A stretch of DNA of 64,000 nt from Shinella zoogloeoides (GTDB lineage Bacteria > Pseudomonadota > Alphaproteobacteria > Rhizobiales > Rhizobiaceae). Positions 52,653-61,936 of the stretch are shown here, in pieces (the first letter of the stretch is position 1; each line of letters begins with the position of its first letter). Made by a program: the position numbers and the translations under genes. The stretch lies in NCBI RefSeq assembly GCF_003574625.1, contig NZ_QNUJ01000001.1, forward strand, positions 434,001-498,000, given 5' to 3'. The notes under the pieces were generated by a model. The model saw nothing but the letters and a program-made list of their open reading frames with translations, was not told where the DNA came from and did no database searches.

Positions 52653-52681
52653 GGCATGGATAGCGTGCAGCTATCCATGCC
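52653..52681 (+). promoter_or_regulatory. Intercistronic hairpin after the binding-protein gene
   Basis: GGCATGGATAGC, loop GTGCA, GCTATCCATGCC: perfect 12-bp stem between the binding-protein and permease genes, no U-tract. The third example of this arrangement in the window. Confidence 0.65.
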
Positions 52682-52699
52682 CGATCGGGAGATAGTGAC

Positions 52700-53818
52700 A
52701 TGGTAGACGTATCCAAGGCGCCCGAAGGCGGGGCTAAAGACGAGCGATTGATCCGCGTTTCGCTGATGGCATCCCTGATCCGGAAGCCGGAACTTGGTGC
52801 CTTGGCCGGCCTGGCCTTCGTGCTTGTGTTCTTCCTCACGACCGCAAGCCCGCAGATGTTCACGCTGGCTGGCGTGATGAACTTCATGGCGCCGGCCGCC
52901 CAGCTCGGTATTCTCGCAGTGGCGGCTGCCCTGTTGATGATCGGCGGCGAGTTCGACTTGTCGATCGGCTCGATGATCGCCTTCAGCGGCATGGTTTTCG
53001 GCGCGGCCGTCGTGGCCTGGGGCTTGCCGCTCAGCGTTGCGATTCTGCTGACGCTGGCTGTTGCCGCGTTGCTTGGTATAACCAACGCTCAGATCGTGAT
53101 GCGGACCGGCCTGCCGTCGTTCATCGTGACGCTAGCGTTCCTGTTCATCCTTCGCGGTCTCTCCCTCGTCGGCCTAAAATGGGTGACGGGCGGCGCGACG
53201 CAGATGCGAGGAATCAAGGAAGCCGCCGCGGATAGCCCGCTCGTTCCCTTCTTCTCGGGCGATGCGTTCAAGGGCTTTTTCCAGTATCTGGCCGACAACG
53301 ATCTCATCACGAAGTTCCCCAACGGTAGCCCCGCTGTCCCCGGCGTACCGGTGGAACTCCTGTGGTTCCTGGCCATTGCGCTTGGAGCGACATACCTGCT
53401 CGTGCGCACAGGCTTCGGCAACTGGATTTTCGCTGCGGGTGGTGATGCCAATGCCGCTCGCAATTCCGGCGTGCCGGTTGCCCGCGTGAAGACGATCCTG
53501 TTCATTCTGACCGCCTGTGCCGCGGCCCTGGTCGCCATCCTGACCGTGCTCGACGCCGGATCGACGGATGCCCGACGCGGCTTCCAGAAGGAATTCGAGG
53601 CCATCATCGCCGCGGTTATCGGCGGCTGCCTCCTCACCGGCGGCTACGGTTCGGCAATCGGCGCATTCTTCGGTTCGATCATCTTCGGCATGGTCCTCAT
53701 CGGTCTCACCTACACGCAGATCGACCAAGACTGGTATCAGGTGTTCCTCGGCGGCATGCTTCTCCTTGCCGTCCTCTTCAACAACATCATCCGCAAGCGC
53801 GTAACCGGCGAGCGTTGA
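52700..53818 (+). CDS. Ribose-type sugar ABC transporter permease
   Basis: 372-aa RbsC/FrcC-family permease with eight to ten helices starting near residue 35. The [17 protein letters not shown] motif and the ATPase-contact loop ([24 protein letters not shown]) are characteristic. An insert of about 45 residues near 165-215 is longer than in RbsC but seen in FrcC-like members. GGGAGA upstream of ATG 52700. Confidence 0.88.
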   Translation: MVDVSKAPEGGAKDERLIRVSLMASLIRKPELGALAGLAFVLVFFLTTASPQMFTLAGVMNFMAPAAQLGILAVAAALLMIGGEFDLSIGSMIAFSGMVFGAAVVAWGLPLSVAILLTLAVAALLGITNAQIVMRTGLPSFIVTLAFLFILRGLSLVGLKWVTGGATQMRGIKEAAADSPLVPFFSGDAFKGFFQYLADNDLITKFPNGSPAVPGVPVELLWFLAIALGATYLLVRTGFGNWIFAAGGDANAARNSGVPVARVKTILFILTACAAALVAILTVLDAGSTDARRGFQKEFEAIIAAVIGGCLLTGGYGSAIGAFFGSIIFGMVLIGLTYTQIDQDWYQVFLGGMLLLAVLFNNIIRKRVTGER

Positions 53819-53829
53819 GGAGAACGTCC

Positions 53830-54633
53830 ATGCTGAACAGTCAAAACTCTGACAACACGACCCCGTTCATCGAGATCAAGAATCTCGTGAAGCATTTCGG
53901 GCCGGTGATCGCACTGAACGGCGTTTCGCTCAGCGTGCACCCGGGAGAGGTCCTCTGCTTGCTGGGCGATAATGGTGCGGGCAAGTCGACCCTGATCAAG
54001 ACCCTGTCCGGCGTGCACAAGCCGACGTCGGGCGAATTTCTTGTCGACGGCAAGCCTGTGGAATTCGGCAGCCCGCGAGACGCGCTGGATGCCGGCATCG
54101 CGACGGTCTATCAGGATCTCGCCATGATCCCGCTGATGTCGGTCAGCCGGAATTTCTTCATGGGCCGGGAGCCCATGAAGCGCATAGGGCCGTTCTCCTG
54201 GTTCGACGCAAGGTTCGCCGAGAAGGTCACCCATGACGAAATGATGAAGATCGGCATTGATGTGCGTGATCCCAATCAGGCCGTCGGCACCTTGTCCGGC
54301 GGGGAGCGCCAGTGCGTCGCGATCGCCCGGGCGGTCTATTTCGGCGCGAAGGTGCTCATCCTCGATGAGCCGACCTCGGCGCTTGGCGTCGCCCAGACCT
54401 CCATGGTCCTTAAATATATCGATGCCGTCCGATCCAAGGGCCTCGGCGTGATCTTCATCACGCACAACGTTCGTCATGCCTATGCGGTCGGGAACCGCTT
54501 CACGGTCCTCAATCGCGGCAAAACGCTCGGCATCTTCAAGAAGGACGAAATCGCGATCGACGAGCTGCAAAACCTGATGGCCGGCGGGAAGGAATTGCAG
54601 ACCCTTTCCGACGAGCTTGGTGGAACAATCTGA
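53830..54633 (+). CDS. Sugar ABC transporter ATP-binding protein, single domain (FrcA type)
   Basis: 267-aa ATPase with one nucleotide-binding domain, unlike the double-domain RbsA/MglA. Walker [11 protein letters not shown]-loop [12 protein letters not shown], signature variant LSGGERQ, Walker [14 protein letters not shown]-loop ITHN (Asn where most have Asp). Two copies must assemble with the permease dimer. Starts 11 bp after the permease stop. Confidence 0.88.
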   Translation: MLNSQNSDNTTPFIEIKNLVKHFGPVIALNGVSLSVHPGEVLCLLGDNGAGKSTLIKTLSGVHKPTSGEFLVDGKPVEFGSPRDALDAGIATVYQDLAMIPLMSVSRNFFMGREPMKRIGPFSWFDARFAEKVTHDEMMKIGIDVRDPNQAVGTLSGGERQCVAIARAVYFGAKVLILDEPTSALGVAQTSMVLKYIDAVRSKGLGVIFITHNVRHAYAVGNRFTVLNRGKTLGIFKKDEIAIDELQNLMAGGKELQTLSDELGGTI

Positions 54634-54654
54634 TACGTCATACGGAGACAAGAA

Positions 54655-55788
54655 GTGACCGTCATTAAAGTAGGTCTTATCGGCGCGGGCTGGATGGGCC
54701 GCGCCCATGCCGCCGCGTTCGAAAATGCCACGCGGATATTTGGAACCGACCCGGCTATCCTGAAGATCGCCGCGGTCGCCGACGTCAACGAAGCGGCGGC
54801 GAAGGAATTCGCTGGGCGCTTCGGAGTTGAGCGCCATACAGGGGACTGGCGTAGCATCGTGAATGATCCCGACATCGACGTCATCGACATCACGACGCCC
54901 AACGATGTTCATCCTGAGATCGCTCTTGCTGCCATCGCCGCCGGCAAGCATGTCTATTGCGAAAAGCCGATGGCGAATACGGCAGCCGAAGCCTGCCGGA
55001 TGCATGAGGCCGCCCAAAAGGCCGGCGTCGTGACCGTCGTTGGCTTCAACTACCTGTGCAGTCCCATCCAAGCCTATGCTCGCCAGTTGATCGAGAATGG
55101 TGAGCTCGGTGAGATATTCCATTTCCGCGGCACGTTCGACAACGACTATATGGTCGATGAAAGCTTCCCGTTCACCTGGCGGACCGATGCGAAAGCGGCG
55201 GGCAAGGCCGGGGCGCTGGGCGACATGGCAAGCCACGTCCTCAGCCTCGCGCACTATCTCGTCGGGGAGGTCACCGAGGTCAGCGGCGCGCGTCAGGTGC
55301 TGCACGCCAAACGGCGTGATGCGAAGAGTGTCGAGCGCGCCGTCGAGAATGACGACCTCGCGCACTTCATCTGCCGTTTCAAGAACGGCGCCTCCGGCTA
55401 TCTCGAGGCAAGCCGTATCGGGACCGGCCGCAAGCTCTACCTCTCCTACGAGATCCAGGGCACCAAGGGCGCCCTCTTCTTCGACCAGGAGCGGATGAAC
55501 GAACTCAACCTCTATCGCGTGACCGACGATCCCGCGGAGCGCGGATACAAGCGCGTGCTGGTCGCGCCGCAGCATCCCGACTATGCCGCCTTTTTCGGCC
55601 TTCAGGGCAATCCGCTTGGCTATAACGACCTGAAGATCATCGAGGCTCGCCGGCTCATCGAATCCGTCGCGGCGGGCAAGAGATGGGTCGCGGATTTCGA
55701 ATTCGGCTACATCGTCGATCGCGTTGTCGAGGCGGTGCTGGTTTCGGCCGATGAAGGCCGGTGGGTCAAGACCGAGGAGATCGCCTGA
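54655..55788 (+). CDS. Gfo/Idh/MocA-family dehydrogenase
   Basis: 377-aa NAD(P)-dependent oxidoreductase. Rossmann loop GLIGAGWMGRAHAAAF, EKPMA (Lys of the catalytic triad), and a C-terminal alpha/beta domain with GALGDMASHVLSLAHYLVG carrying Asp and His. GTG start with GGAGACAAGAA upstream. It is longer than the IolG-like protein at 57593 and of a different subfamily, so it probably oxidises another position or another cyclitol/sugar. One-base overlap with the next gene. Confidence 0.85.
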   Translation: MTVIKVGLIGAGWMGRAHAAAFENATRIFGTDPAILKIAAVADVNEAAAKEFAGRFGVERHTGDWRSIVNDPDIDVIDITTPNDVHPEIALAAIAAGKHVYCEKPMANTAAEACRMHEAAQKAGVVTVVGFNYLCSPIQAYARQLIENGELGEIFHFRGTFDNDYMVDESFPFTWRTDAKAAGKAGALGDMASHVLSLAHYLVGEVTEVSGARQVLHAKRRDAKSVERAVENDDLAHFICRFKNGASGYLEASRIGTGRKLYLSYEIQGTKGALFFDQERMNELNLYRVTDDPAERGYKRVLVAPQHPDYAAFFGLQGNPLGYNDLKIIEARRLIESVAAGKRWVADFEFGYIVDRVVEAVLVSADEGRWVKTEEIA

Positions 55789-56702
55789 TGCCCGTTGCCT
55801 ATCGGCTTGCAAACGCTCCCTGCTCCTGGGGCGTCGATTTCGCCGACCGCCCCGAAAACCCCGCCTGGACGAAGGTTCTCGACGAAGCGGCCGCGGCAGG
55901 GTTTTCCGCGATCGACCTCGGGCCGGTCGGCTATTTCCCGACCGATCCGTCCCAGCTCAAGGACGAGCTTGCAAAGCGCAATCTCGTGCTTTCCGCAGGC
56001 GGCCTTTTTGATCCGCTGACAGATCCCCGCGCCTTTGAACGTGTCGTCGATAAGACGCGCCGAACCTGCGCCATCCTGAAGGATCTCGGTGCTCCCCGTC
56101 TCGTGATCATCGATCGCGTTTCGGACGAGCGTGGAAAATATGCCGGCAGATCGGGCGATGCTCCCCGCCTTTCTGCAGATGAATGGAAGGCGATGATGGG
56201 CCGCATTGTCGAGCTCGCGAAGATCGCCGGGAACGACTACGGCGTGAAGTCCTATCTGCATGCTCATGCAGGTTGCTATGTCGAGTATGAGGACGAGCTC
56301 GATCGTGCGATGAGCGATCTTCCCGACGATCTTGTCGGCCTTTGCGTCGATACTGGTCACTCCGCCTATGCCGGTATCGACCTGATTGGCCTCATCCGCC
56401 GATATGGCAGCCGTATCGGTCACATGCACCTCAAGAACATCGACAAGCAGGTCCACGCGGCCTGCATCGCCGATGGAACTGGTTTCTTCGACGCGATTGC
56501 CCGCGGCATCTTCTGCCCACTGGGCAAGGGGGTCGTCGATTTTGTCGCCGTTCGTGATGCTCTGACAGCGATCGATTATCGCGGAATGGCGGTCGTCGAG
56601 CAGGACGTCGATCCGACGGGGGATGCATCGCCGTTGAGCAATGCGCGGGAAAGCTTTGACTATCTCGCTTCGATCGGGATGTCCTCCTCGGTAAGGGGAT
56701 GA
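55788..56702 (+). CDS. Sugar phosphate isomerase/epimerase-fold protein, IolE/MocC-like
   Basis: 304-aa xylose-isomerase-like TIM barrel. The opening LANAPCSWGVDFA and AAGFSAIDLGPVGYFPTDP are close to IolE (inosose dehydratase) and MocC of rhizopine catabolism. Metal ligands are visible in the order Glu (VEYEDELDRAM region), Asp/His in CVDTGHSAYAG, His in GHMHLKN and Glu in AVVEQDVDP. Expected to dehydrate or isomerise the keto-cyclitol made by the Gfo/Idh enzymes before the IolD-like hydrolase acts. ATGA overlap with the lactonase. Confidence 0.82.
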   Translation: MPVAYRLANAPCSWGVDFADRPENPAWTKVLDEAAAAGFSAIDLGPVGYFPTDPSQLKDELAKRNLVLSAGGLFDPLTDPRAFERVVDKTRRTCAILKDLGAPRLVIIDRVSDERGKYAGRSGDAPRLSADEWKAMMGRIVELAKIAGNDYGVKSYLHAHAGCYVEYEDELDRAMSDLPDDLVGLCVDTGHSAYAGIDLIGLIRRYGSRIGHMHLKNIDKQVHAACIADGTGFFDAIARGIFCPLGKGVVDFVAVRDALTAIDYRGMAVVEQDVDPTGDASPLSNARESFDYLASIGMSSSVRG

Positions 56703-57574
56703 CGATGGAGGCATCCTGCATTGTCGATTGCAAGAATACCCTTGGCGAAGGCTGCGTCTGGGATCATCGCGACGGGTGCGTCTATTGGACCGATATTGCT
56801 GAAAGCAGAATCTATCGGCTAAGCGGGGATGGGACTGTAACCGTTTTCCCGCTTCCGGAGCGTGCCGGTTTCATCCTGCCGCGCAAGCAGCCGGGTTTCG
56901 TGGTTGGGCTGGCAACGCGGGTGGCCATCAGCGATGCCGGTTTCAAGTCCTTCGAGACGATCTCCGTCATCGAAGAGGATCTACCCCAGACCCGCGTCAA
57001 CGATGCCGCCGTTGATCCGTTCGGCGGCGTAGTGTTCGGGACGTTCGACGAGCGAGACCGCAAGCCCGTCGCGGCTCTCTATCGCTGCTCTCAAGAAGGC
57101 AAGGTCAGTAAGTTACTGTCCGATGTCACGATCAGCAACGGAATCGCGTTCTCGCCGTCAGGCGACCTCATGTATTTCGCCGATACCGCGGAAGGGACGA
57201 TCCGGCGGTTCCAGATCGGTACTTCCGGCTGGGGAGACCTCAGCGAAATCAGTCCGCTGGCGGGACTCGACATTGCCGATGGTCGACCTGATGGTGCGGT
57301 GGTCGACTCTGAGGGCGCTTACTGGAATGCCCGCGTCTGGGGCGGATGCCTTGTTCGCATCAGTCAGGAAGGTGTCGTGCAGGAAAGGGTTCAGCTTCCG
57401 ACAAAGGGGCCGACATGCGTGACGTTCGGGGGGAGGGATCGGAAGACCCTTTTTGCGACGACGCTTCGCGTGATGCACACCGCCGAGGAGCTTCGCGCGG
57501 CTCCCTTTGCTGGCGGGTTGTTCTCGGTCCAGGTCAAAGTGCCAGGTCCCCCGCAACGTCTTGCTGCAATATAG
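56699..57574 (+). CDS. SMP-30/gluconolactonase-family lactonase
   Basis: 291-aa six-bladed beta-propeller. Metal-binding residues: Glu in LGEGCVWD, Asn in RVNDAAVD, Asn in ISNGIAFS and Asp in ADGRPDGAVVDSEG. Hydrolyses sugar-acid lactones. It has no place in textbook inositol breakdown and suggests that the uronate-dehydrogenase-like or Gfo/Idh enzyme produces a lactone. Overlaps the preceding gene by 4 bp. Confidence 0.85.
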   Translation: MTMEASCIVDCKNTLGEGCVWDHRDGCVYWTDIAESRIYRLSGDGTVTVFPLPERAGFILPRKQPGFVVGLATRVAISDAGFKSFETISVIEEDLPQTRVNDAAVDPFGGVVFGTFDERDRKPVAALYRCSQEGKVSKLLSDVTISNGIAFSPSGDLMYFADTAEGTIRRFQIGTSGWGDLSEISPLAGLDIADGRPDGAVVDSEGAYWNARVWGGCLVRISQEGVVQERVQLPTKGPTCVTFGGRDRKTLFATTLRVMHTAEELRAAPFAGGLFSVQVKVPGPPQRLAAI

Positions 57575-57592
57575 ATCTACGAGGAAAGTCCT

Positions 57593-58597
57593 ATGAGGTT
57601 TTGTGTTTTCGGTGCTGGTCGCATGGGCGCGCAGCACATAGCGAATTTGGCGGCGCACGACACGGCCGTGCTGGAATATGTCTGTGACGTCGATCTGGAG
57701 CGCGCCCGACAACTTGCGGGACGGTACGGGGCTAAGGCCATCGCCGAACCCCGTATTGCCCTCGATGATCCATCGGTCGACGCGGTCATCATCGCGTCCG
57801 CGACGAACACGCATGTCGATCTCATCGTCGAATCGGCCAGGGCTGGCAAGGCGATCCTCTGCGAGAAACCGATTGACCTCGACTTGGCGCGCGTGGACTA
57901 TTGCGCGGATCGGATCAAGGACTGCGACGTGCCGATTATGATCGGCTTCCAGAGACGGTTCGATGCGACCCACATGGCAGTCAAGCAGGCCGTACTGGAC
58001 GGAGAGGTTGGTTCCGTCGAAGTCGTCACGATCATCAGCCGCGATCCGTCACCGCCGCCAGCCTCGTACATCGCTGTGTCCGGGGGCCAGTTCCATGACC
58101 AGATGATCCACGACTTCGATATGGCTTTGTGGCTGACAGGTGCAATAGGGCGTCTGGAGCTCTGCGCGATGGGCAGCAACATGGTCGATCCGGCCATCGG
58201 CGAACTCGGCGACACCGACACGGCTCACGTCATGATACGCTTTGAGAATGGCGCCATATGCCGCATCGATTGTAGTCGCCGGGCTGTCTACGGTTATGAT
58301 CAGCGTGTCGAAGTGTTTGGCTCCAAAGGAATGGTCACTTCAAGCAACCTTCTGAAGACAGGTGTTGAGCGCTTCGGAGCAGCCAATACGGGGGCACGCG
58401 ACACCCTGCTCCCAAGCTTCATGGAACGCTACCTCCCGACTTATGCTACTGAACTGAACTATTTCGTGGATGCGGTTTCGAATGGCCGGAAGATTGAATC
58501 TGATTTTCGGAGTGGACGGAACGCGGTGTTGCTGGCAGATGCCGCACGCAGGTCGATGACGAGTGGGGAACTCGTGCGGATCGACTTGGGAAGCTGA
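57593..58597 (+). CDS. iolG: Inositol 2-dehydrogenase-like Gfo/Idh oxidoreductase (IolG-like)
   Basis: 334-aa NAD-dependent dehydrogenase. FGAGRMGAQHIANLA, CEKPIDLD with catalytic Lys, GFQRRFDATH, and GGQFHDQMIHDFDMALWL with Asp and His are all typical of IolG. Oxidises an inositol to an inosose. GAGGAAAG upstream of ATG 57593. Last gene of the long operon; a terminator-like hairpin follows 17 bp after the stop. The symbol denotes resemblance; scyllo-, chiro- or methyl-inositol substrates are possible. Confidence 0.83.
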   Translation: MRFCVFGAGRMGAQHIANLAAHDTAVLEYVCDVDLERARQLAGRYGAKAIAEPRIALDDPSVDAVIIASATNTHVDLIVESARAGKAILCEKPIDLDLARVDYCADRIKDCDVPIMIGFQRRFDATHMAVKQAVLDGEVGSVEVVTIISRDPSPPPASYIAVSGGQFHDQMIHDFDMALWLTGAIGRLELCAMGSNMVDPAIGELGDTDTAHVMIRFENGAICRIDCSRRAVYGYDQRVEVFGSKGMVTSSNLLKTGVERFGAANTGARDTLLPSFMERYLPTYATELNYFVDAVSNGRKIESDFRSGRNAVLLADAARRSMTSGELVRIDLGS

Positions 58598-58614
58598 AGC
58601 CCTACCTATGGCAT

Positions 58615-58646
58615 CCCTCTCGACCGCATTCTTCCGGTTGGGAGGG
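58615..58646 (+). terminator. Terminator-like hairpin after the IolG-like gene
   Basis: CCCTCTCGACCG, 8-base loop, CGGTTGGGAGGG: 12-bp stem including two G-T pairs. No U-tract follows. It lies between convergent operons; the remaining bases to 58778 show no gene. Confidence 0.5.
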
Positions 58647-58778
58647 GGCGATTGTGATTGCTCGCCTCGCAAGACGCAGGTCACTTTTAGATGTTTGGGC
58701 GCACGATCTTCAGTTCGAATCTATTCAAGAGCGTGAATCAACGCTTCGTGCCTGGTTGCGTGCATGGAGCAATAAGAA

Positions 58779-59645
58779 TTATCGTCGCTCATCCCGCAGG
58801 TCGTCCTCGATTCTTGACACATTCTGCATCATCTTCTCGTTGCCGAACGCCAGGCAGTGGAACAGCACCTCGTTGAACATGATCTCCAGCGCGCGTGTCA
58901 TCACGGCGTCCGCGCCGAACAGGTTGATCCCCGGCGGGGTGATTATCGGGATGTCGGCAATGGCTTCCAGGGGGGAGGTGGAGACGCCGAGGACGGCGGC
59001 GAGGGTGGCGCCGCGCGTCCTGGCGATCTGGGCAGCGTGCAGCGTCGGCCGCGTCCGGCCGGAATAGGAAATGGCAATCGCCAGATCGCCCGGCTCCATC
59101 AGGGATGCGCCGGCGATCTGGTTGTGATGGTCCTCGGAGAATGCGATGCGTATGCCGAGACGCATCAGGCGCTGATGCAGGTCCAGCGCCACGACCGCCG
59201 AGGCGCCGACGCCGAAGACCTGCACGCTGCGCGCGTCGCGGATGGCATTGACGAGCCGGTCGAGCTCCGTGGAATGGGACAGGAGATCGGCAAAGCGCAG
59301 GGCCCGGACCGACGCGCTGTGAAATACCTTGTAGGCGATTTCCGCAAAACTGTCGGAATGGGCGATGGCGTCCGACACCACATGCGTCGAGACCGGCCCC
59401 TGCATGCTGCGGCTTTCCTGAAGCAGCGCCCGGCGCAACTCCTTGAGGCCGTTATATCCCAGGCGCTTGCAGAGCCGGTCGACCGTCGAGCGACTCGTCC
59501 CCGTTCGTTCGGCGATGGCCGAGGAGGGCAGGCCCGCCACGTCATATTCGGCAATGCTCAGCAAGAGCTCGATGACGCGCTTTTCAGCGGCCGAAAACTC
59601 CATGCGCGAGACGCGGTGGAGCAGAGAATCCCCTGTGGAGGTCAT
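58779..59645 (-). CDS. MurR/RpiR-family transcriptional regulator
   Basis: 288-aa regulator: N-terminal HTH_6 (about 5-80: AAEKRVIELLLSIAEYDVAGLPSSAIAERTGTSRSTVDRLCKRLGY in family order) and C-terminal SIS sugar-phosphate-binding domain (about 125-260: VQVFGVGASAVVALDLHQRL, DLAIAISYSGRT). GAGGGT precedes ATG 59645. Divergent from the sugar importer and most likely its repressor, sensing a phosphosugar made by the ROK kinase. TTATGC-N10-GCATAA upstream is its probable operator. Confidence 0.87.
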   Translation of the reverse strand: MTSTGDSLLHRVSRMEFSAAEKRVIELLLSIAEYDVAGLPSSAIAERTGTSRSTVDRLCKRLGYNGLKELRRALLQESRSMQGPVSTHVVSDAIAHSDSFAEIAYKVFHSASVRALRFADLLSHSTELDRLVNAIRDARSVQVFGVGASAVVALDLHQRLMRLGIRIAFSEDHHNQIAGASLMEPGDLAIAISYSGRTRPTLHAAQIARTRGATLAAVLGVSTSPLEAIADIPIITPPGINLFGADAVMTRALEIMFNEVLFHCLAFGNEKMMQNVSRIEDDLRDERR

Positions 59646-59666
59646 TTTACCCTCGTTTTTGACGCA

Positions 59667-59688
59667 TTATGCTTCATAAATTGCATAA
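59667..59688. promoter_or_regulatory. Putative RpiR operator in divergent promoter region
   Basis: Inverted repeat TTATGC-N10-GCATAA in an AT-rich stretch between the RpiR gene and the sugar importer. It begins three bases after a TTGACG -35-like element (59659-59664), so binding would cover the plus-strand promoter. Further ACAT/ATAAA repeats follow to 59715. Confidence 0.45.
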
Positions 59689-59774
59689 AAAAACATTTTG
59701 CGAAACATAAACTGTCATGTAGGCAAAAGACGGAGGACGGCTCGGGAGTGAGGCCGTCAGCAATGGAGGAAATC

Positions 59775-61040
59775 ATGAATTTCATCAGGAAATCCGCATA
59801 TATTGCCGCATTGTCTGCTGCGACCGTCCTGTCGGCATCGTCCATGGCCGCCGCCGTCGAGCTGACCTTCTGGCACCACACCTACCCGCCGGCACGCGAA
59901 TTCATCGAGAAGAAGGCCGCCGAATTCACCGCGCAGCATCCCGACATCACGATCAAGCTGCATGACGACCCGCATGGCGACTATGAGGTCAAGCTGCTCG
60001 CCGCGATCGCCGCCGGCAACGCGCCGGACATCGTCAACGTTCTCGACTACCTCTTCCCGCAATATGCCGGCCGCGGCATTCTGGCCGAAGTCGACAATGC
60101 CGCGTTCGGCGTGAAGGACGCCGCCGAGCTCGAGTCGCTGTATCAGCCCCAGGCCCTCTCCGGCCTGACGATCAACGGCAAGGTCTACGGCGTTCCGGAA
60201 GAGTTCAACACGCTGGCGCTCTTCATCAACAAGGCGCATTTCAAGGAGATCGGCCTCGATGCGGAAGACGAGGCGAACTGGCCGAAAAGCTGGAACGACC
60301 TGCTCGACGTCTCGGCAAAGCTGACGAAGGAAGACGGCTCGCGCCTCGGCTTCAACTGGGTCTGGAACCTCGATCCCTACTGGTATGCCCAGCAATACTG
60401 GCCGATCCTCCAGCAATATGGTTGCGATGTCGTCGATGCGAACGGCAAGGCGACGATCAATTCGGATGCCTGCGTCAAGGCCTTCACCGAAACGTGGCAG
60501 GCGCTGATCGACAAGAAGATCGGCGGGCCGACCATGGCGACCGTCAATCCGGTCAACGCGCTGCAGGACTTCAGCGAAGGCCGCCAGTCCATAGCGATCG
60601 CCGGCATCTGGGCGCCGCCGCTGTTCTCCGACGAGGTCAAGGAGCAATATGTCGTCGCCCCGCTTCCGCAGCTCGACGCCGCCAATCCGAAGACGCTCCT
60701 GAACTCCTATGCGCTGGCCGTCACGGAAGGCTCGAAGCACAAGAAGGAAGCCTTCGAGTTCCTCAACTTCCTGACCTCCGACAGCGCGGGCTACCTTGCC
60801 GCCACGGGCTATGTCACGGGCCGCAAGGGCTGGGCCGAGAGCGAGACGGCGAAGAACACCCGCGGCGCGGCGATCTTCGCCGAAGGCCAGAAGCACGGTT
60901 CCTTCGTCTGGCGCTCCGAGACCTGGACGCAGGAAGGCAACGCGATCAAGGCCGCCATCGAGCAGTTCGCCCAGGGCGTCCCGGTGAAGGATGCGCTCGA
61001 CCACGCCGCCCAGGACATCGACAGCGTCCGGCAGAAGTAA
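59775..61040 (+). CDS. Sugar ABC transporter substrate-binding protein (CUT1 type)
   Basis: 421-aa periplasmic binding protein, family 1. Signal peptide 1-27 (YIAALSAATVLSASSMAAA). Mature part opens VELTFWHHTYPPAREFIEKKAAEFTAQHPDI, the standard UgpB-like pattern, with APDIVNVLDYLF. GGAGGA precedes ATG 59775. Unlike the other three importers in the window, only 11 bp and no hairpin separate it from the first permease. Ligand unknown. Confidence 0.88.
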   Translation: MNFIRKSAYIAALSAATVLSASSMAAAVELTFWHHTYPPAREFIEKKAAEFTAQHPDITIKLHDDPHGDYEVKLLAAIAAGNAPDIVNVLDYLFPQYAGRGILAEVDNAAFGVKDAAELESLYQPQALSGLTINGKVYGVPEEFNTLALFINKAHFKEIGLDAEDEANWPKSWNDLLDVSAKLTKEDGSRLGFNWVWNLDPYWYAQQYWPILQQYGCDVVDANGKATINSDACVKAFTETWQALIDKKIGGPTMATVNPVNALQDFSEGRQSIAIAGIWAPPLFSDEVKEQYVVAPLPQLDAANPKTLLNSYALAVTEGSKHKKEAFEFLNFLTSDSAGYLAATGYVTGRKGWAESETAKNTRGAAIFAEGQKHGSFVWRSETWTQEGNAIKAAIEQFAQGVPVKDALDHAAQDIDSVRQK

Positions 61041-61051
61041 GGCCCGCAGCA

Positions 61052-61936
61052 ATGAAGATCGGACAGAGCCGTTTCCGGCAGAGCAACGTGACCGTCTGGG
61101 GCATCGTCTTCGCGCTGCCCGCCCTCGGCTACATCCTGCTGTTCCAGCTCTATCCGATCCTCTTTTCCTTCTACATCAGTCTTCATGACTACGATCTCCT
61201 GTCGGACCCGGTCTATGTCGGCTTCAAGCACTTTGCCGCGCTGCCGCATGACCGGGCCTTCATGAGCTCGCTCTGGATCACCATCGCCTATGTCGCCTAT
61301 ACGGTCGTGCCGGTTCTGGGGTTGTCGTTCGTGATGGCCTGGGCGCTGACGCAGGTGCGGACGTCCCGCAGGCTGTGGCGCACGCTTCTCTTCATCCCCT
61401 CGGTCATGCCGATCGTCTCGGTCGCGCTCGTCTGGAAGCTGATCTTCAACTTCAACGGACCGATGAACGACGCGGTCACCAGCCTCGGCGGCAGCCCGAT
61501 CCCCTGGCTCAACAATAGCAATTACGCGCCGATCGCTCTCGTCATCATGAGCTGGTGGCACGCGGCGAGCTACTACATGATCATCTTCCTTGCCGGCTTC
61601 CTGGCGATCCCGCGCGACTATTACGAGGCGGCGTCGATAGACGGTGCGCGCGGCTTCCAGGTCCTGCGCTACATCACGCTTCCGGCGATGAAGCCGACCA
61701 TCGCGCTGGCGGTTGTGCTGTCCACGGTCAACGGACTGAAGACCTTCGCCTTCCAGCAGATCGTCACCGACGGCGGGCCGGCCAATTCCACGCAGATCAT
61801 GACCCTTTTGATCTACAAGACGTCGTTCAGCTATCTCGATATGGGTCGCGCCAGCGCCTATTCGGTCGTGCTTTTCGGCGGCATCCTCCTCGTCAGCCTC
61901 GTGCAGATCTGGCTTCTGAGGGACCGCAATGCCTAG
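61052..61936 (+). CDS. Sugar ABC transporter permease (MalF/UgpA-like)
   Basis: 294-aa inner-membrane subunit, six helices, first near 15-37. EAA loop IPRDYYEAASIDGARGFQVLRYITLP. The reading frame continues upstream in another frame of the binding-protein gene; ATG 61052 is chosen by its fit to the family N-terminus (IVFALPALGYILLF). Overlaps the next permease by 8 bp. No ATPase gene is within the window; it may follow the aldolase or be shared. Confidence 0.88.
   Translation: MKIGQSRFRQSNVTVWGIVFALPALGYILLFQLYPILFSFYISLHDYDLLSDPVYVGFKHFAALPHDRAFMSSLWITIAYVAYTVVPVLGLSFVMAWALTQVRTSRRLWRTLLFIPSVMPIVSVALVWKLIFNFNGPMNDAVTSLGGSPIPWLNNSNYAPIALVIMSWWHAASYYMIIFLAGFLAIPRDYYEAASIDGARGFQVLRYITLPAMKPTIALAVVLSTVNGLKTFAFQQIVTDGGPANSTQIMTLLIYKTSFSYLDMGRASAYSVVLFGGILLVSLVQIWLLRDRNA

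Noticed and set aside
53737-55812. 691-codon antisense frame over the ABC ATPase and Gfo/Idh genes
   Set aside because: Spans two real genes on the plus strand, no recognisable domain.
58857-59774. Long plus-strand extension in front of the sugar-binding protein at 59775
   Set aside because: Runs antisense through the RpiR gene and the divergent promoter; the signal peptide and GGAGGA place the start at 59775.
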